Positions 56,567 to 64,000 of a DNA stretch of 64,000 nt are shown here, piece by piece. The stretch is from Wenyingzhuangia heitensis (GTDB taxonomy: Bacteria > Bacteroidota > Bacteroidia > Flavobacteriales > Flavobacteriaceae): positions 62,001 through 126,000 of the forward strand of contig NZ_JAASQL010000002.1 of NCBI RefSeq assembly GCF_011762155.1. The letters are read 5' to 3'. The translations under genes were made by a program, and so were the position numbers. The notes under the pieces were generated by a model. It made no database searches and was not told the DNA's origin. It saw only the letters and a program-made list of their open reading frames with translations. Every line of letters begins with the position of its first letter. The stretch's first letter is position 1.

Positions 56567-57706
56567 TTAAGACAACCTACTTTTATAATCGTTATAATTG
56601 AATTTACGTAGCGTTTTAAGGGTTTGTTCCTTTGTCCAAATGCAAATATCAGGATGTTTTACACCGTTAAACAGAGTTGTTTTTACCATTGTATAATGAA
56701 TCATATCTTTAAATATAACAACATCTCCTACATTTAACGGAGTTTCAAAAGCATATTCTTCCATAAAATCTCCTGCCAAACAACTTGTTCCCCCCAATCG
56801 ATAAACATATTTACTGTTTTCTGTTGGATAAGAAGCTCCTTCAACTTTAGGTCTGTAAGGCATTTCTAAAGTATCTGGCATGTGAGCTGTAAAAGAAATA
56901 TCTAACAAAGCAGTGGTAACTCCTCTACTAGGTACAATATCTAATACCTGAGAGGTTAACACTCCTGTTTCCCATGCAAAAGCACTACCTGGCTCTAATA
57001 AAATATGAATGTTGTATTTTTCTTTAAATGCTCTTAATAGGTTGATTAAATGTTCTGTGTCATAGCCTTTACGAGTCATTAAATGACCACCACCCATATT
57101 GATCCATTTGATTTGATGTAAATAGTCACCAAAACGTGTTTCTAATGCAAGTAGCGTTTTTTCTAAACTATAAGAGTCAGACTCACACAACACATGGAAA
57201 TGTAATCCTTCTACACCTTTAGGTAAAACTTGGGGCATAAAATCTTTTAAGACTCCTAATCTAGATTTTGGAGAACTAGGATTGTATAAATCTACCTCCA
57301 CGTCACTTTGTTCTGGATTGATTCTGATTCCGCAAGAAATTTTATGACCAGCCGTTAAAGTTTGTTCATAATATTTGTTGAACTGTGCTACAGAGTTGAA
57401 TACAATATGTGAACTGTAACTCATCAATTCCGCAAACTCCTCAGGAACATAGGCAGCAGCATAAGTATGTGCTTTGGTTTTCATTTCTTCAAAACACAAA
57501 CGAGCTTCGTATAAAGAGCTTGCGGTTGCTCCTTTAATATATTCACGAACAATAGGAAAAGCTCCCCACATGGCAAAGCCTTTAAAAGCCAATATAATTT
57601 CTATTCCAGCCCTATCTTGTACATCTTTTATCAAAGCTAAATTGTTACGTAACAATTGCTCATCTAGTACATATGCAGAGTTGGGGATTTTGTTGTAATC
57701 TATCAT
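56567..57706 (-). CDS. nspC: Carboxynorspermidine decarboxylase
   Basis: This 379-residue PLP enzyme removes CO2 from carboxyspermidine (or carboxynorspermidine) to give spermidine (or norspermidine). The PLP lysine is K42 in ILAFKGFAMW, and the later HFHVLCESDSYSLE, NMGGGHLMTRKGYDTEHL and LGGTSCLAGDFMEEY are fold-III decarboxylase motifs of NspC. The partner synthase is encoded upstream (57782-58975) with a terminator-like hairpin between them that ends 7 bp before this start codon. In Bacteroidota this route makes spermidine from putrescine and aspartate semialdehyde. The length is typical. Confidence 0.95.
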   Translation of the reverse strand: MIDYNKIPNSAYVLDEQLLRNNLALIKDVQDRAGIEIILAFKGFAMWGAFPIVREYIKGATASSLYEARLCFEEMKTKAHTYAAAYVPEEFAELMSYSSHIVFNSVAQFNKYYEQTLTAGHKISCGIRINPEQSDVEVDLYNPSSPKSRLGVLKDFMPQVLPKGVEGLHFHVLCESDSYSLEKTLLALETRFGDYLHQIKWINMGGGHLMTRKGYDTEHLINLLRAFKEKYNIHILLEPGSAFAWETGVLTSQVLDIVPSRGVTTALLDISFTAHMPDTLEMPYRPKVEGASYPTENSKYVYRLGGTSCLAGDFMEEYAFETPLNVGDVVIFKDMIHYTMVKTTLFNGVKHPDICIWTKEQTLKTLRKFNYNDYKSRLS

Positions 57707-57712
57707 AAAATT

Positions 57713-57755
57713 AAAAAAGGTAGTAAGTATCTGTTTAAAGAAGTACTTACTACCT
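57713..57755 (-). terminator. Terminator or attenuator directly upstream of nspC
   Basis: On the minus strand AGGTAGTAAGTA and TACTTACTACCT pair around a 14-nt loop and run into TTTTTT, with the nspC ATG only 6 bp further. Either the synthase message stops here and nspC needs read-through, or this is a regulatory switch of nspC. No separate nspC promoter fits between. Confidence 0.8.
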
Positions 57756-57781
57756 ATATATTATAGTGTGTTGAATACTTA

Positions 57782-58975
57782 TTATAATTCTAAATCACCG
57801 TTAATTTCTTCTTGCCAAGGCAAACCGTATTGACCAATCAATTCCATAAATGGGTCTGGATTGAATTCTTCTACATTGTAAACTCCTGGTTTTCTCCATT
57901 TACCGGTTAAAAACATCATAGCTCCTAACATAGCAGGTACTCCGGTAGTAAATGATACTCCTTGTGAAGAAGTTTCTTCAAAAGCATCTTGATGTTTACA
58001 GTTGTTCCAAACGTAATAGGTTTTTTCTTGTCCGTCTTTAATACCTTTAATTCTACAACCAATAGAAGTTTCTCCTGTATAACCATCCGCCAATTCTTCT
58101 GGTTTAGGTAAGGTTTCTTTTAAAAACTGTAAAGGAACAATTTCTACTCCTTTATATAGAATAGGCTCAATACTAGCCATACCAATGTTCTGAATGACAC
58201 GTAAGTGTGTTAAATATTCATCACCAAAAGTCATCCAGAAACGAGCACGTTTTAAGGTTGGAAAGTTTTTAACCAATGATTCTAATTCCTCATGATAAAT
58301 AACATAAGAATTTTTAGGACCAATGTTTGGATAATTCAACGCTTGTTTAATTTCATGCGGCTGTGTTTCTACCCACTGTCCATTTTCCCAATAACGTCCT
58401 TTTTGAGTTACCTCACGGATGTTAATCTCAGGATTAAAGTTGGTCGCAAATGCTTTACCATGATCTCCTGCATTACAATCTACAATATCTAAATAATGAA
58501 TTTCATCAAAGTGATGTTTTGCAGCATAAGCAGTATATATACTAGTTACACCAGGGTCAAAACCACAACCTAAAATAGCTGTTAATCCCTTTTCTTTAAA
58601 CTTCTCCTGATAAGCCCACTGCCAGCTATACTCAAACTTAGCCTCATCTTTAGGCTCATAGTTCGCAGTATCTAAATAGTTAACACCTGTTTCTAAACAA
58701 GCATCCATAATGGTTAAATCCTGATAAGGCAATGCAACGTTGATTACTAATTCAGGTTGAAACTCATTAAATAACGCAACCAATTCTGGTACGCTATCAG
58801 CATCCACTTGTGCGGTTTGTATTGTTCTGTTCTTAATTAAAGCAGCAATTGCATCACATTTAGATTTTGTTCTGCTTGCTAACATAATTTCAGAAAAAAC
58901 TTCTGGAGAAGCAGCACACTTTTGTGCAACAACGCTACCAACTCCACCAGCACCAATGATTAAAACTTTAGACAT
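57782..58975 (-). CDS. Carboxynorspermidine synthase (saccharopine dehydrogenase family)
   Basis: This 397-residue enzyme condenses aspartate semialdehyde with putrescine (or diaminopropane) and reduces the imine with NADPH. The Rossmann start is VLIIGAGGVGSVVAQKCA, and the family's GVNYLDTANYEPKDEA and GCGFDPGVTSIYTAYAAKH are present. It belongs to the same superfamily as saccharopine dehydrogenase, but the adjacent nspC decides the carboxynorspermidine role. The hairpin in front of nspC is 27 bp after its stop. Confidence 0.93.
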   Translation of the reverse strand: MSKVLIIGAGGVGSVVAQKCAASPEVFSEIMLASRTKSKCDAIAALIKNRTIQTAQVDADSVPELVALFNEFQPELVINVALPYQDLTIMDACLETGVNYLDTANYEPKDEAKFEYSWQWAYQEKFKEKGLTAILGCGFDPGVTSIYTAYAAKHHFDEIHYLDIVDCNAGDHGKAFATNFNPEINIREVTQKGRYWENGQWVETQPHEIKQALNYPNIGPKNSYVIYHEELESLVKNFPTLKRARFWMTFGDEYLTHLRVIQNIGMASIEPILYKGVEIVPLQFLKETLPKPEELADGYTGETSIGCRIKGIKDGQEKTYYVWNNCKHQDAFEETSSQGVSFTTGVPAMLGAMMFLTGKWRKPGVYNVEEFNPDPFMELIGQYGLPWQEEINGDLEL

Positions 58976-59101
58976 TTTTAATGTTGTTAAATTGATTTAT
59001 AATTTTGCGCAAATGTAATTTTTTTTTCAAACTACGCTTAAAAATAGTCATTTTTTTTTGATGAAAAAACGATTGTTATTTTATTGATAATCAATTGATA
59101 A

Positions 59102-60385
59102 TTACTTTAACTGAATAGTTAATTTTTTGTTTCTTTTTTGATAAGTATAAACAGTGTAATCACACAAAAATAAAGCAATGTATTTTGCAATATAAACACC
59201 AATTAATAACGGGATAAAAAGAGCAAAACCATTGTCTACAATATTACACGTTAAAAATAATGCTGTTAAAGGTGCGTGTATTGCAGCACTTAGCATAGCG
59301 GCAGCTCCTATTAAGGCAAAGTTTAAAACAATTAATTGGCTGTTAAAAAAATGGTTGCAAAATAAGGCAACAAATATTCCTAAAACAGCACCTGTTACAA
59401 TGCTAGGTGCAAAAACACCACCATCACCACCAGCACCTAAAGTTAAAGAAGCTACAATGGGTTTAAAAAAAACAAAGGCAATTAAGGATAGCATAAAACC
59501 AACCGATAGAGTTTTGTATTCTTGATGGGTTAATAGTTCTGGAATTGCATGATAGCTATCTCCATAAAAAGCAGGGAATATAAAAATAGCCAATCCTAAT
59601 AATAGGGCTCCTGTGTTTACTCGAATAAAATTGTTTTTTATTTTTTCAAATTTAGCTTTGATAAAAATGACAGATTTGGTAAAAAACACAGCAATGATAG
59701 CCGCTATAATACTCAATAAAATCATATAAGGGATAGCTTGGTAATTCCATGTAAATACTTCAAAATTAAAAAGTTTTTGACGATCAAATAAGGCAACAAA
59801 TATTTGTGCGATTGAAATAGAAATGGCACAACTTAAAAATAAGGTTTTATTTATTTTGCGTGAAATTACTTCTATAGCAAATAAAAATCCTGCAATAGGA
59901 CTTCCAAATAAAGTTGTAATACCCGCTGCAACACCTGCACAAATTAATTCAGTTTTATAAGCATTGGCTACTTTCTCTTTTTTGTAAATAGTACTGCCAA
60001 CTGCTGCCGTTGCAACTACGGTAGAAACCTCTATTCCTGTAGATCCTCCAAATACTACGGTTAAAAATCCATTTATATAATGTGAGGGTATTTTGTAAAA
60101 AGGGAGTTCGTCTTTTCTGTCTTCAAGGGTGTTAAAAATCTCTTTGATTCCTTTGTTTTGTTTTCCTTTAAAAAAATATTTTCTAATAAAGTAAATAAGA
60201 GTAATTCCTATAGAGGGTAGAAAAAAATATAAAAAAGAAATGTGTTCTGTTTTTTCAATTATATTTTCTTCAAAATATGCGGTTCCCTTTTTTAGGGTAA
60301 TCCCTAATAGTGTTGCTAGTATACCTACCCAAAAAGAGTTTAGAATTAAGTTGTAATATCCTTTTCTAATGACTTTTTTTCTCAT
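59102..60385 (-). CDS. ClC-family chloride channel or H+/Cl- antiporter
   Basis: This 427-residue membrane protein has about 10-12 helices. The conserved glutamate lies in FGGSTGIEVSTVVATAA, where E is kept but the usual GREGP reads GIEVS. AGVAAGITTLFGSPIAGFLF and TLGAGGDGGVFAPSIVTGA are standard ClC helices, and the late FALIGAAAMLSAAIHAPLTA follows. There is no CBS domain. Its place between the two polyamine gene pairs gives no clear functional link. Channel or antiporter behaviour cannot be told from the sequence. Confidence 0.9.
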   Translation of the reverse strand: MRKKVIRKGYYNLILNSFWVGILATLLGITLKKGTAYFEENIIEKTEHISFLYFFLPSIGITLIYFIRKYFFKGKQNKGIKEIFNTLEDRKDELPFYKIPSHYINGFLTVVFGGSTGIEVSTVVATAAVGSTIYKKEKVANAYKTELICAGVAAGITTLFGSPIAGFLFAIEVISRKINKTLFLSCAISISIAQIFVALFDRQKLFNFEVFTWNYQAIPYMILLSIIAAIIAVFFTKSVIFIKAKFEKIKNNFIRVNTGALLLGLAIFIFPAFYGDSYHAIPELLTHQEYKTLSVGFMLSLIAFVFFKPIVASLTLGAGGDGGVFAPSIVTGAVLGIFVALFCNHFFNSQLIVLNFALIGAAAMLSAAIHAPLTALFLTCNIVDNGFALFIPLLIGVYIAKYIALFLCDYTVYTYQKRNKKLTIQLK

Positions 60386-60539
60386 AATTAAAATAAAATT
60401 TTAAGGCTGTAAAGGTATAAGAATTAAAGAATATTAGATAGATATAGTAAAAACTTATATAGTAATATGTAGATTGTTTTAACTGAATTTGGTGTGTTTA
60501 AAACGGTTAATACAAGCTTGTTTAGGACTATGTTTTACA

Positions 60540-60589
60540 TTAGATAAGCTCAGTATAAAACTTTCTTGTCAGTCTCTGAGCCTATCTAA
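60540..60589. repeat. Imperfect inverted repeat between the ClC and amidase genes
   Basis: TTAGATAAGCTCAG (60540-60553) pairs with CTGAGCCTATCTAA (60576-60589) with one mismatch. No T run follows on the minus strand, so it is a weak terminator at most. The rest of the 60386-60610 gap shows nothing. Confidence 0.4.
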
Positions 60590-60610
60590 GATTAGTTTTT
60601 GAAGGAGAAA

Positions 60611-61495
60611 TTAATCAATATATCTTTTGGTTAGATCTCCATAAGCATCAATTCTACGATCTCTAAAGAAAGGCCAAATTCTTCTAACATCTTCTGTTTT
60701 TTGCTTGTCAATAGTAATTACTTTATTTATTTCATCTTTTTGATTTGCTTCCCAAAGAATTTCTCCTTGTGGCCCTGTTATAAAACTAGTTCCCCAAAAC
60801 TCAATTCCTTTGGTAACGTTGGTCCAATCTTTTTCAAAACCAACACGATTCACAGAAATCACAGGCAATCCGTTGGCAACAGAGTGTCCTCTTTGAGAAA
60901 TCATCCAAGCATCACGTTGACGAGTTTTTTCTTCATCAGTATCAGTACTTTCGTAACCAATAGCGGTTGGGTAAATTAAAACTTCGGCACCTGCCATTGC
61001 CATTAATCTAGCAGCTTCTGGATACCATTGATCCCAACAAATTAAAACACCTAATTTACCTACAGATGTTTGTATAGGGGTAAAGCCTAAATCGCCAGGA
61101 GTAAAGTAAAATTTTTCGTAATAAGCAGGATCGTCCGGAATGTGCATTTTTCTATATCTACCAGCTTCTGTACCATCTTTTTCAAAAACTACAGCTGTAT
61201 TATGGTAAATTCCAGGAGCTCTTTTTTCGAACAAAGAGGTTACTAAAACAATATTTAATTCTTTAGCAATAGCAGAAAATTGATTGTAAGAAGAACCAGG
61301 AAAAGGTTCTGCCCATTCAAACATTTCTACTTCTTCGGCTTGACAGAAATATATACCTGTGTGTAATTCTTGTAAAACGACTAATTCAGCACCGTTTTTA
61401 ACACATTGCTTAATTCCTGCAATAGATTTATTGATATTATCTTGTTTGTTTGTTGTGCAAGATTGTTGAACAATTCCAACGTTTAATTTACTCAT
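60611..61495 (-). CDS. aguB: N-carbamoylputrescine amidase
   Basis: This 294-residue nitrilase-family enzyme hydrolyses N-carbamoylputrescine to putrescine, CO2 and ammonia. The catalytic triad is E43 (LQELHTG), K116 (YRKMHIPDD) and C153 (LICWDQWYPE). The text FTPGDLG, FWGTSFITGPQGEIL and RRIWPFFRDRRIDAYGDL is typical of AguB. aguA lies 30 bp upstream and they form one operon, together making putrescine from agmatine. The product feeds the carboxynorspermidine synthase and decarboxylase further downstream in the window. Confidence 0.95.
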   Translation of the reverse strand: MSKLNVGIVQQSCTTNKQDNINKSIAGIKQCVKNGAELVVLQELHTGIYFCQAEEVEMFEWAEPFPGSSYNQFSAIAKELNIVLVTSLFEKRAPGIYHNTAVVFEKDGTEAGRYRKMHIPDDPAYYEKFYFTPGDLGFTPIQTSVGKLGVLICWDQWYPEAARLMAMAGAEVLIYPTAIGYESTDTDEEKTRQRDAWMISQRGHSVANGLPVISVNRVGFEKDWTNVTKGIEFWGTSFITGPQGEILWEANQKDEINKVITIDKQKTEDVRRIWPFFRDRRIDAYGDLTKRYID

Positions 61496-61525
61496 GATGA
61501 TATGTTAAATACTAAAATAAAAATA

Positions 61526-62557
61526 CTAAGAAATATTTAATTTTACTTGTTTTGGGTACTGCATACTAATGCAATGTAAAGACCCGTGTTGATCTATTAA
61601 TGGCTTACAATCTAATCCAATTACTTTTCTAGTTGGAAAAATAGATTGAATAATAGCTAAAGCTTCTTTGTCTTGTGAAACGTTATAGGTAGGAACTAAG
61701 ACTCCTCCATTTACGATTAAAAAGTTAGCATAGGTTGCGGGTATACGGTCTCCATCACTATCAAAACAAGCATCTGGCCAAGGCAGAGCAATTAATTGAT
61801 AAGGTTGGTTATTTGCATTGGTGAATGTTTTTAATTGAGTCTCCATTTTTTGCAAAGCTTCAAAATGCTGGTCATTTTGGTCATCGCATTTCACGTAAGC
61901 AATAGTGTTTGGATCACATAATCTTGCCAAGGTATCAATATGAGAATCAGTGTCGTCTCCAGCCAAATATCCATGATCTAACCATAGAATTTTTTTGAGT
62001 CCTAAAGTTTGTTTTAAAAAAGTTTCAATTTGATTTTTATCAAGGTTTGGATTACGAAATTTAGACAATAAGCATTCGCTTGTTGTTAACAATGTTCCTT
62101 CTCCGTCAGATTCTATAGCTCCACCTTCTAAAACAAAATCGAGAGATTGAATCGTTAATTTATTAAAAACAGAATTAGCTAAATTTTGTGTGATTTTGTT
62201 GTCTAAATCGGCTCTGAACTTTTGTCCCCAACCGTTAAATGTAAAATCTAACAAGGTAGGTTTATCATCTTCTAAAATAGTAATAGCAGCATGATCTCTT
62301 GCCCAAGTATCATTAGACATAATTTCTGCAAAATGAATAGGATATGTTGTCTTTTTATAAAAATGTTTTTGAACAATTTTAGTGTCAAAACAACCTACCA
62401 GAACAGGTTGAAAATTAGCTGTAGCTTCAATAATATTTATAAAACAAATAACTACTTTGTTGTACATATAAGCCCAGTCACTCTCTGGGTGTGGAAAGGT
62501 AAATTGTACAAAACTTTGTGGTTCCCATTCGGCAGGAAACCGTTTGTTTTTTAGCAT
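61526..62557 (-). CDS. aguA: Agmatine deiminase
   Basis: This 343-residue enzyme of the PAD (guanidino-modifying) superfamily turns agmatine into N-carbamoylputrescine and ammonia. The N-terminus FPAEWEPQSFVQFTFPHPES is typical. The catalytic parts are NDTWARDHAAIT, VLEGGAIESDGEGTLLTT, the His in DDTDSHIDTLARL, and the nucleophile C329 in HGSLHCIS. It starts the two-gene aguA-aguB operon. Agmatine must come from arginine by a decarboxylase that is not in the window. Confidence 0.95.
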   Translation of the reverse strand: MLKNKRFPAEWEPQSFVQFTFPHPESDWAYMYNKVVICFINIIEATANFQPVLVGCFDTKIVQKHFYKKTTYPIHFAEIMSNDTWARDHAAITILEDDKPTLLDFTFNGWGQKFRADLDNKITQNLANSVFNKLTIQSLDFVLEGGAIESDGEGTLLTTSECLLSKFRNPNLDKNQIETFLKQTLGLKKILWLDHGYLAGDDTDSHIDTLARLCDPNTIAYVKCDDQNDQHFEALQKMETQLKTFTNANNQPYQLIALPWPDACFDSDGDRIPATYANFLIVNGGVLVPTYNVSQDKEALAIIQSIFPTRKVIGLDCKPLIDQHGSLHCISMQYPKQVKLNIS

Positions 62558-62606
62558 GATTTAAAATGAATAATAACCGAGCAAATGTAATTGTTTTTAC
62601 TAATGA

Positions 62607-63326
62607 TTATTTATTTTTTACATAAATAAGTTTGTGTCTGCTTTTAGGAGTTTCTCGTCTCTCAATTTCAAACTCATCAATAGCATCCATCATTGGAGTC
62701 AGTTTTTCAAAACCATAGTTTCTAGAATCAAAACTGGGTCTTTTTTTCTGAATTAAACTTCCTACATCTCCTAAGAAAGCCCAACCATCATCATCAGAAA
62801 CATCAGAAATAGTACTCTTTATCAATTTGATGATTTTTGGAGTAATAACTTCGTGTTCTTCTTTGTTGCTTTTTGTATTGTTGGTTTCTTTTTTGTCTTT
62901 TCTTAAAACTTCTATATAAATAAATTTATCACAGGCAACAATAAACGGAGTGGGGGTCTTTTTTTCACCAATTCCTATTACCAACATAGCTGCTTCTCTA
63001 AGTCTGGTTGCTAATTTTGTAAAGTCACTATCGCTAGAAACCAAACAAAATCCATCTACTTTTTCAGAATATAGAATGTCCATAGCATCAATAATCATGG
63101 CAGAATCTGTTGCGTTTTTACCAGAAGTATATGCGTATTGTTGAATAGGAGTAATCGCATTTTCTAGTAATACTTCTTTCCAGCTACCTAAATTTGGTTT
63201 GGTCCAATCTCCATAAATTCTTTTAATAGTGGGGTTTCCGTACTTGGCCATTTCCTCCATCATTTCTTTAATAGGTGCAGATGGAATATTGTCTCCATCA
63301 ATTAGTACAGCAAGATTTAAGCTCAT
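62607..63326 (-). CDS. NYN-domain protein with C-terminal LOTUS/OST-HTH domain
   Basis: This 239-residue cytosolic protein begins with NLAVLIDGDNIPSAPIKEM, the acidic start of the NYN (PIN-like nuclease) domain. GKNATDSAMIIDAMDILYSE and GFCLVSSDSDFTKLATRLRE complete the metal-binding acidic set (D in DGDN, D in TDSAM, D-x-D in SSDSD). The C-terminus (about 165-239; ITPKIIKLIKSTISDVSDDDG) looks like an OST-HTH/LOTUS domain that binds RNA. It is probably an RNA nuclease or adaptor. It stands alone between aguA and trxB. Confidence 0.88.
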   Translation of the reverse strand: MSLNLAVLIDGDNIPSAPIKEMMEEMAKYGNPTIKRIYGDWTKPNLGSWKEVLLENAITPIQQYAYTSGKNATDSAMIIDAMDILYSEKVDGFCLVSSDSDFTKLATRLREAAMLVIGIGEKKTPTPFIVACDKFIYIEVLRKDKKETNNTKSNKEEHEVITPKIIKLIKSTISDVSDDDGWAFLGDVGSLIQKKRPSFDSRNYGFEKLTPMMDAIDEFEIERRETPKSRHKLIYVKNK

Positions 63327-63404
63327 TTTTTTTAAGGTTTAATTTTTATGAATTTAAGGATAATCAACGAAAAATAATAACGATTAGGGTTGATTCTTAT
63401 CAAA

Positions 63405-63436
63405 TAAAAAAGGCTACACAAAAATGTATAGCCTTT
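63405..63436 (-). terminator. Rho-independent terminator after the thioredoxin reductase gene
   Basis: On the minus strand AAAGGCTATACA pairs with TGTGTAGCCTTT (one G-U pair) around TTTT, and T residues follow, 23 bp after the stop codon. Confidence 0.78.
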
Positions 63437-63458
63437 AAAATATGTGAGATAAAAAAGT

Positions 63459-64000
63459 TTATTCTAAACTTCCTAAATATCTTTCAGCATCTAAGGCAGC
63501 CATACAGCCTGTACCTGCAGCGGTAACAGCTTGTCTGTATTCGTGATCTTGAACATCACCGGCAGCAAAAACTCCAGGCTTGTTTGTTTTGGTAGATTTT
63601 CCTTTGGTTACTAAATATCCAGTTTCGTCCATTTCTAACTGACCGTTAAAAATATCTGTATTTGGAGTGTGACCAATGGCAATAAACACACCTGTAACTT
63701 CAATTTCGTGTTTGTTTTGTGTTTGGTTGTTTACCACTCTAACTCCTTCTACAACATTGTCTCCTAAAACTTCGTCTAATTCTGAATTGTATAAAACTTC
63801 AATGTTTTCGGTTTTTTCTACTCTATGAATCATGGCTTTAGAGGCTCTCATGTGATCTTTTCTAACCAACATAGTAACTTTGTTACAAATATTGGCTAAG
63901 TAAGTAGCTTCTTCTGCAGCGGTATCTCCAGCTCCAACTACAATTACATCTTGTTTGCGGTAAAAGAAACCATCACAAGTAGCACAAGCAGAAACTCCAC
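63459..64000 (-). CDS. trxB: Thioredoxin-disulfide reductase, C-terminal part (cut by the window edge)
   Basis: This is the last 180 codons of an FAD/NADPH enzyme that reduces thioredoxin. At the edge the redox site GVSACATCDGFFYR is visible, with CATC in place of the more usual CAVC or CATC variants. The NADPH Rossmann motif VIVVGAGDTAAEEATYLA follows, then VFIAIGHTPNTDIFNGQ and the C-terminal flavin contact GVFAAGDVQDHEYRQAVTAAGTGCMAALDAERYL. It probably feeds the thioredoxin encoded at 44670. The N-terminus lies to the right of the window. The first internal Met at 63872 is not the start, because the frame runs on unbroken to the edge. Confidence 0.95.
   Translation of the reverse strand, partial: GVSACATCDGFFYRKQDVIVVGAGDTAAEEATYLANICNKVTMLVRKDHMRASKAMIHRVEKTENIEVLYNSELDEVLGDNVVEGVRVVNNQTQNKHEIEVTGVFIAIGHTPNTDIFNGQLEMDETGYLVTKGKSTKTNKPGVFAAGDVQDHEYRQAVTAAGTGCMAALDAERYLGSLE

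Overview
The window comes from an AT-rich genome of the Bacteroidota, most likely a marine member of the Flavobacteriaceae. The evidence is SusC/SusD pairs, a hybrid two-component regulator, promoters of the TTTG / TAnnTTTG type, a bacillithiol gene (bshC), the aspartate-semialdehyde route to spermidine, and enzymes typical of red-algal galactan users (GH117, GH127, sulfatase). I cannot name the genus. No tRNA, rRNA, CRISPR array or replication origin was seen.

Region 1 (1-18.8 kb) is a polysaccharide utilization locus. A truncated SusC-type receptor runs off the left edge on the minus strand. Diverging from it are a GH127-type glycosidase with an intact zinc/cysteine site, a DUF4380-like beta-sandwich protein and a formylglycine sulfatase. 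A hybrid two-component regulator (HTCS) follows, then SusC, SusD, a surface glycan-binding lipoprotein and a small lipoprotein. Strong hairpin terminators split this into at least three transcription units. The substrate is probably a sulfated galactan or arabinose-containing glycan, but the sequence alone does not decide this.

Region 2 (18.9-27.6 kb) starts with a decayed, internally deleted IS256-family element. Housekeeping genes follow: an acyltransferase, a Nudix CoA pyrophosphatase, small membrane proteins, a DCC thiol-disulfide protein, an outer-membrane protein, an unusual barrel-cyclophilin-FKBP fusion, release factor 3 and a TM2 protein.

Region 3 (27.6-34.1 kb) is a second sugar locus: a GH117 anhydro-galactosidase lipoprotein, a sodium/solute symporter and an FAD-dependent oxidoreductase. 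They diverge from a LacI regulator, with a 34-bp perfect palindromic operator and a second weaker site between them.

Region 4 (34.1-49.7 kb) holds a rhomboid protease overlapping a beta-solenoid membrane protein, a DNA ligase with an extra segment of about 155 residues, a membrane glycosyltransferase, a Trk/Ktr potassium system, MsrA, a peroxiredoxin-thioredoxin-DUF6952 cluster, a PP-loop ATPase, bshC, a PAS-LuxR regulator and a membrane-anchored ATPase-like protein.

Region 5 (49.8-56.5 kb) is an anaerobic pyruvate module: an OFA-family transporter (probably formate), the activating enzyme pflA with no normal start codon, pflB, and a divergent flavodoxin. A cytosolic PAS histidine kinase and a cold-shock protein follow.

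Region 6 (56.6-64 kb) is a polyamine cluster: agmatine deiminase, N-carbamoylputrescine amidase, carboxynorspermidine synthase and decarboxylase, with a ClC channel between the two pairs. A NYN-LOTUS protein and the 3' part of thioredoxin reductase end the window.
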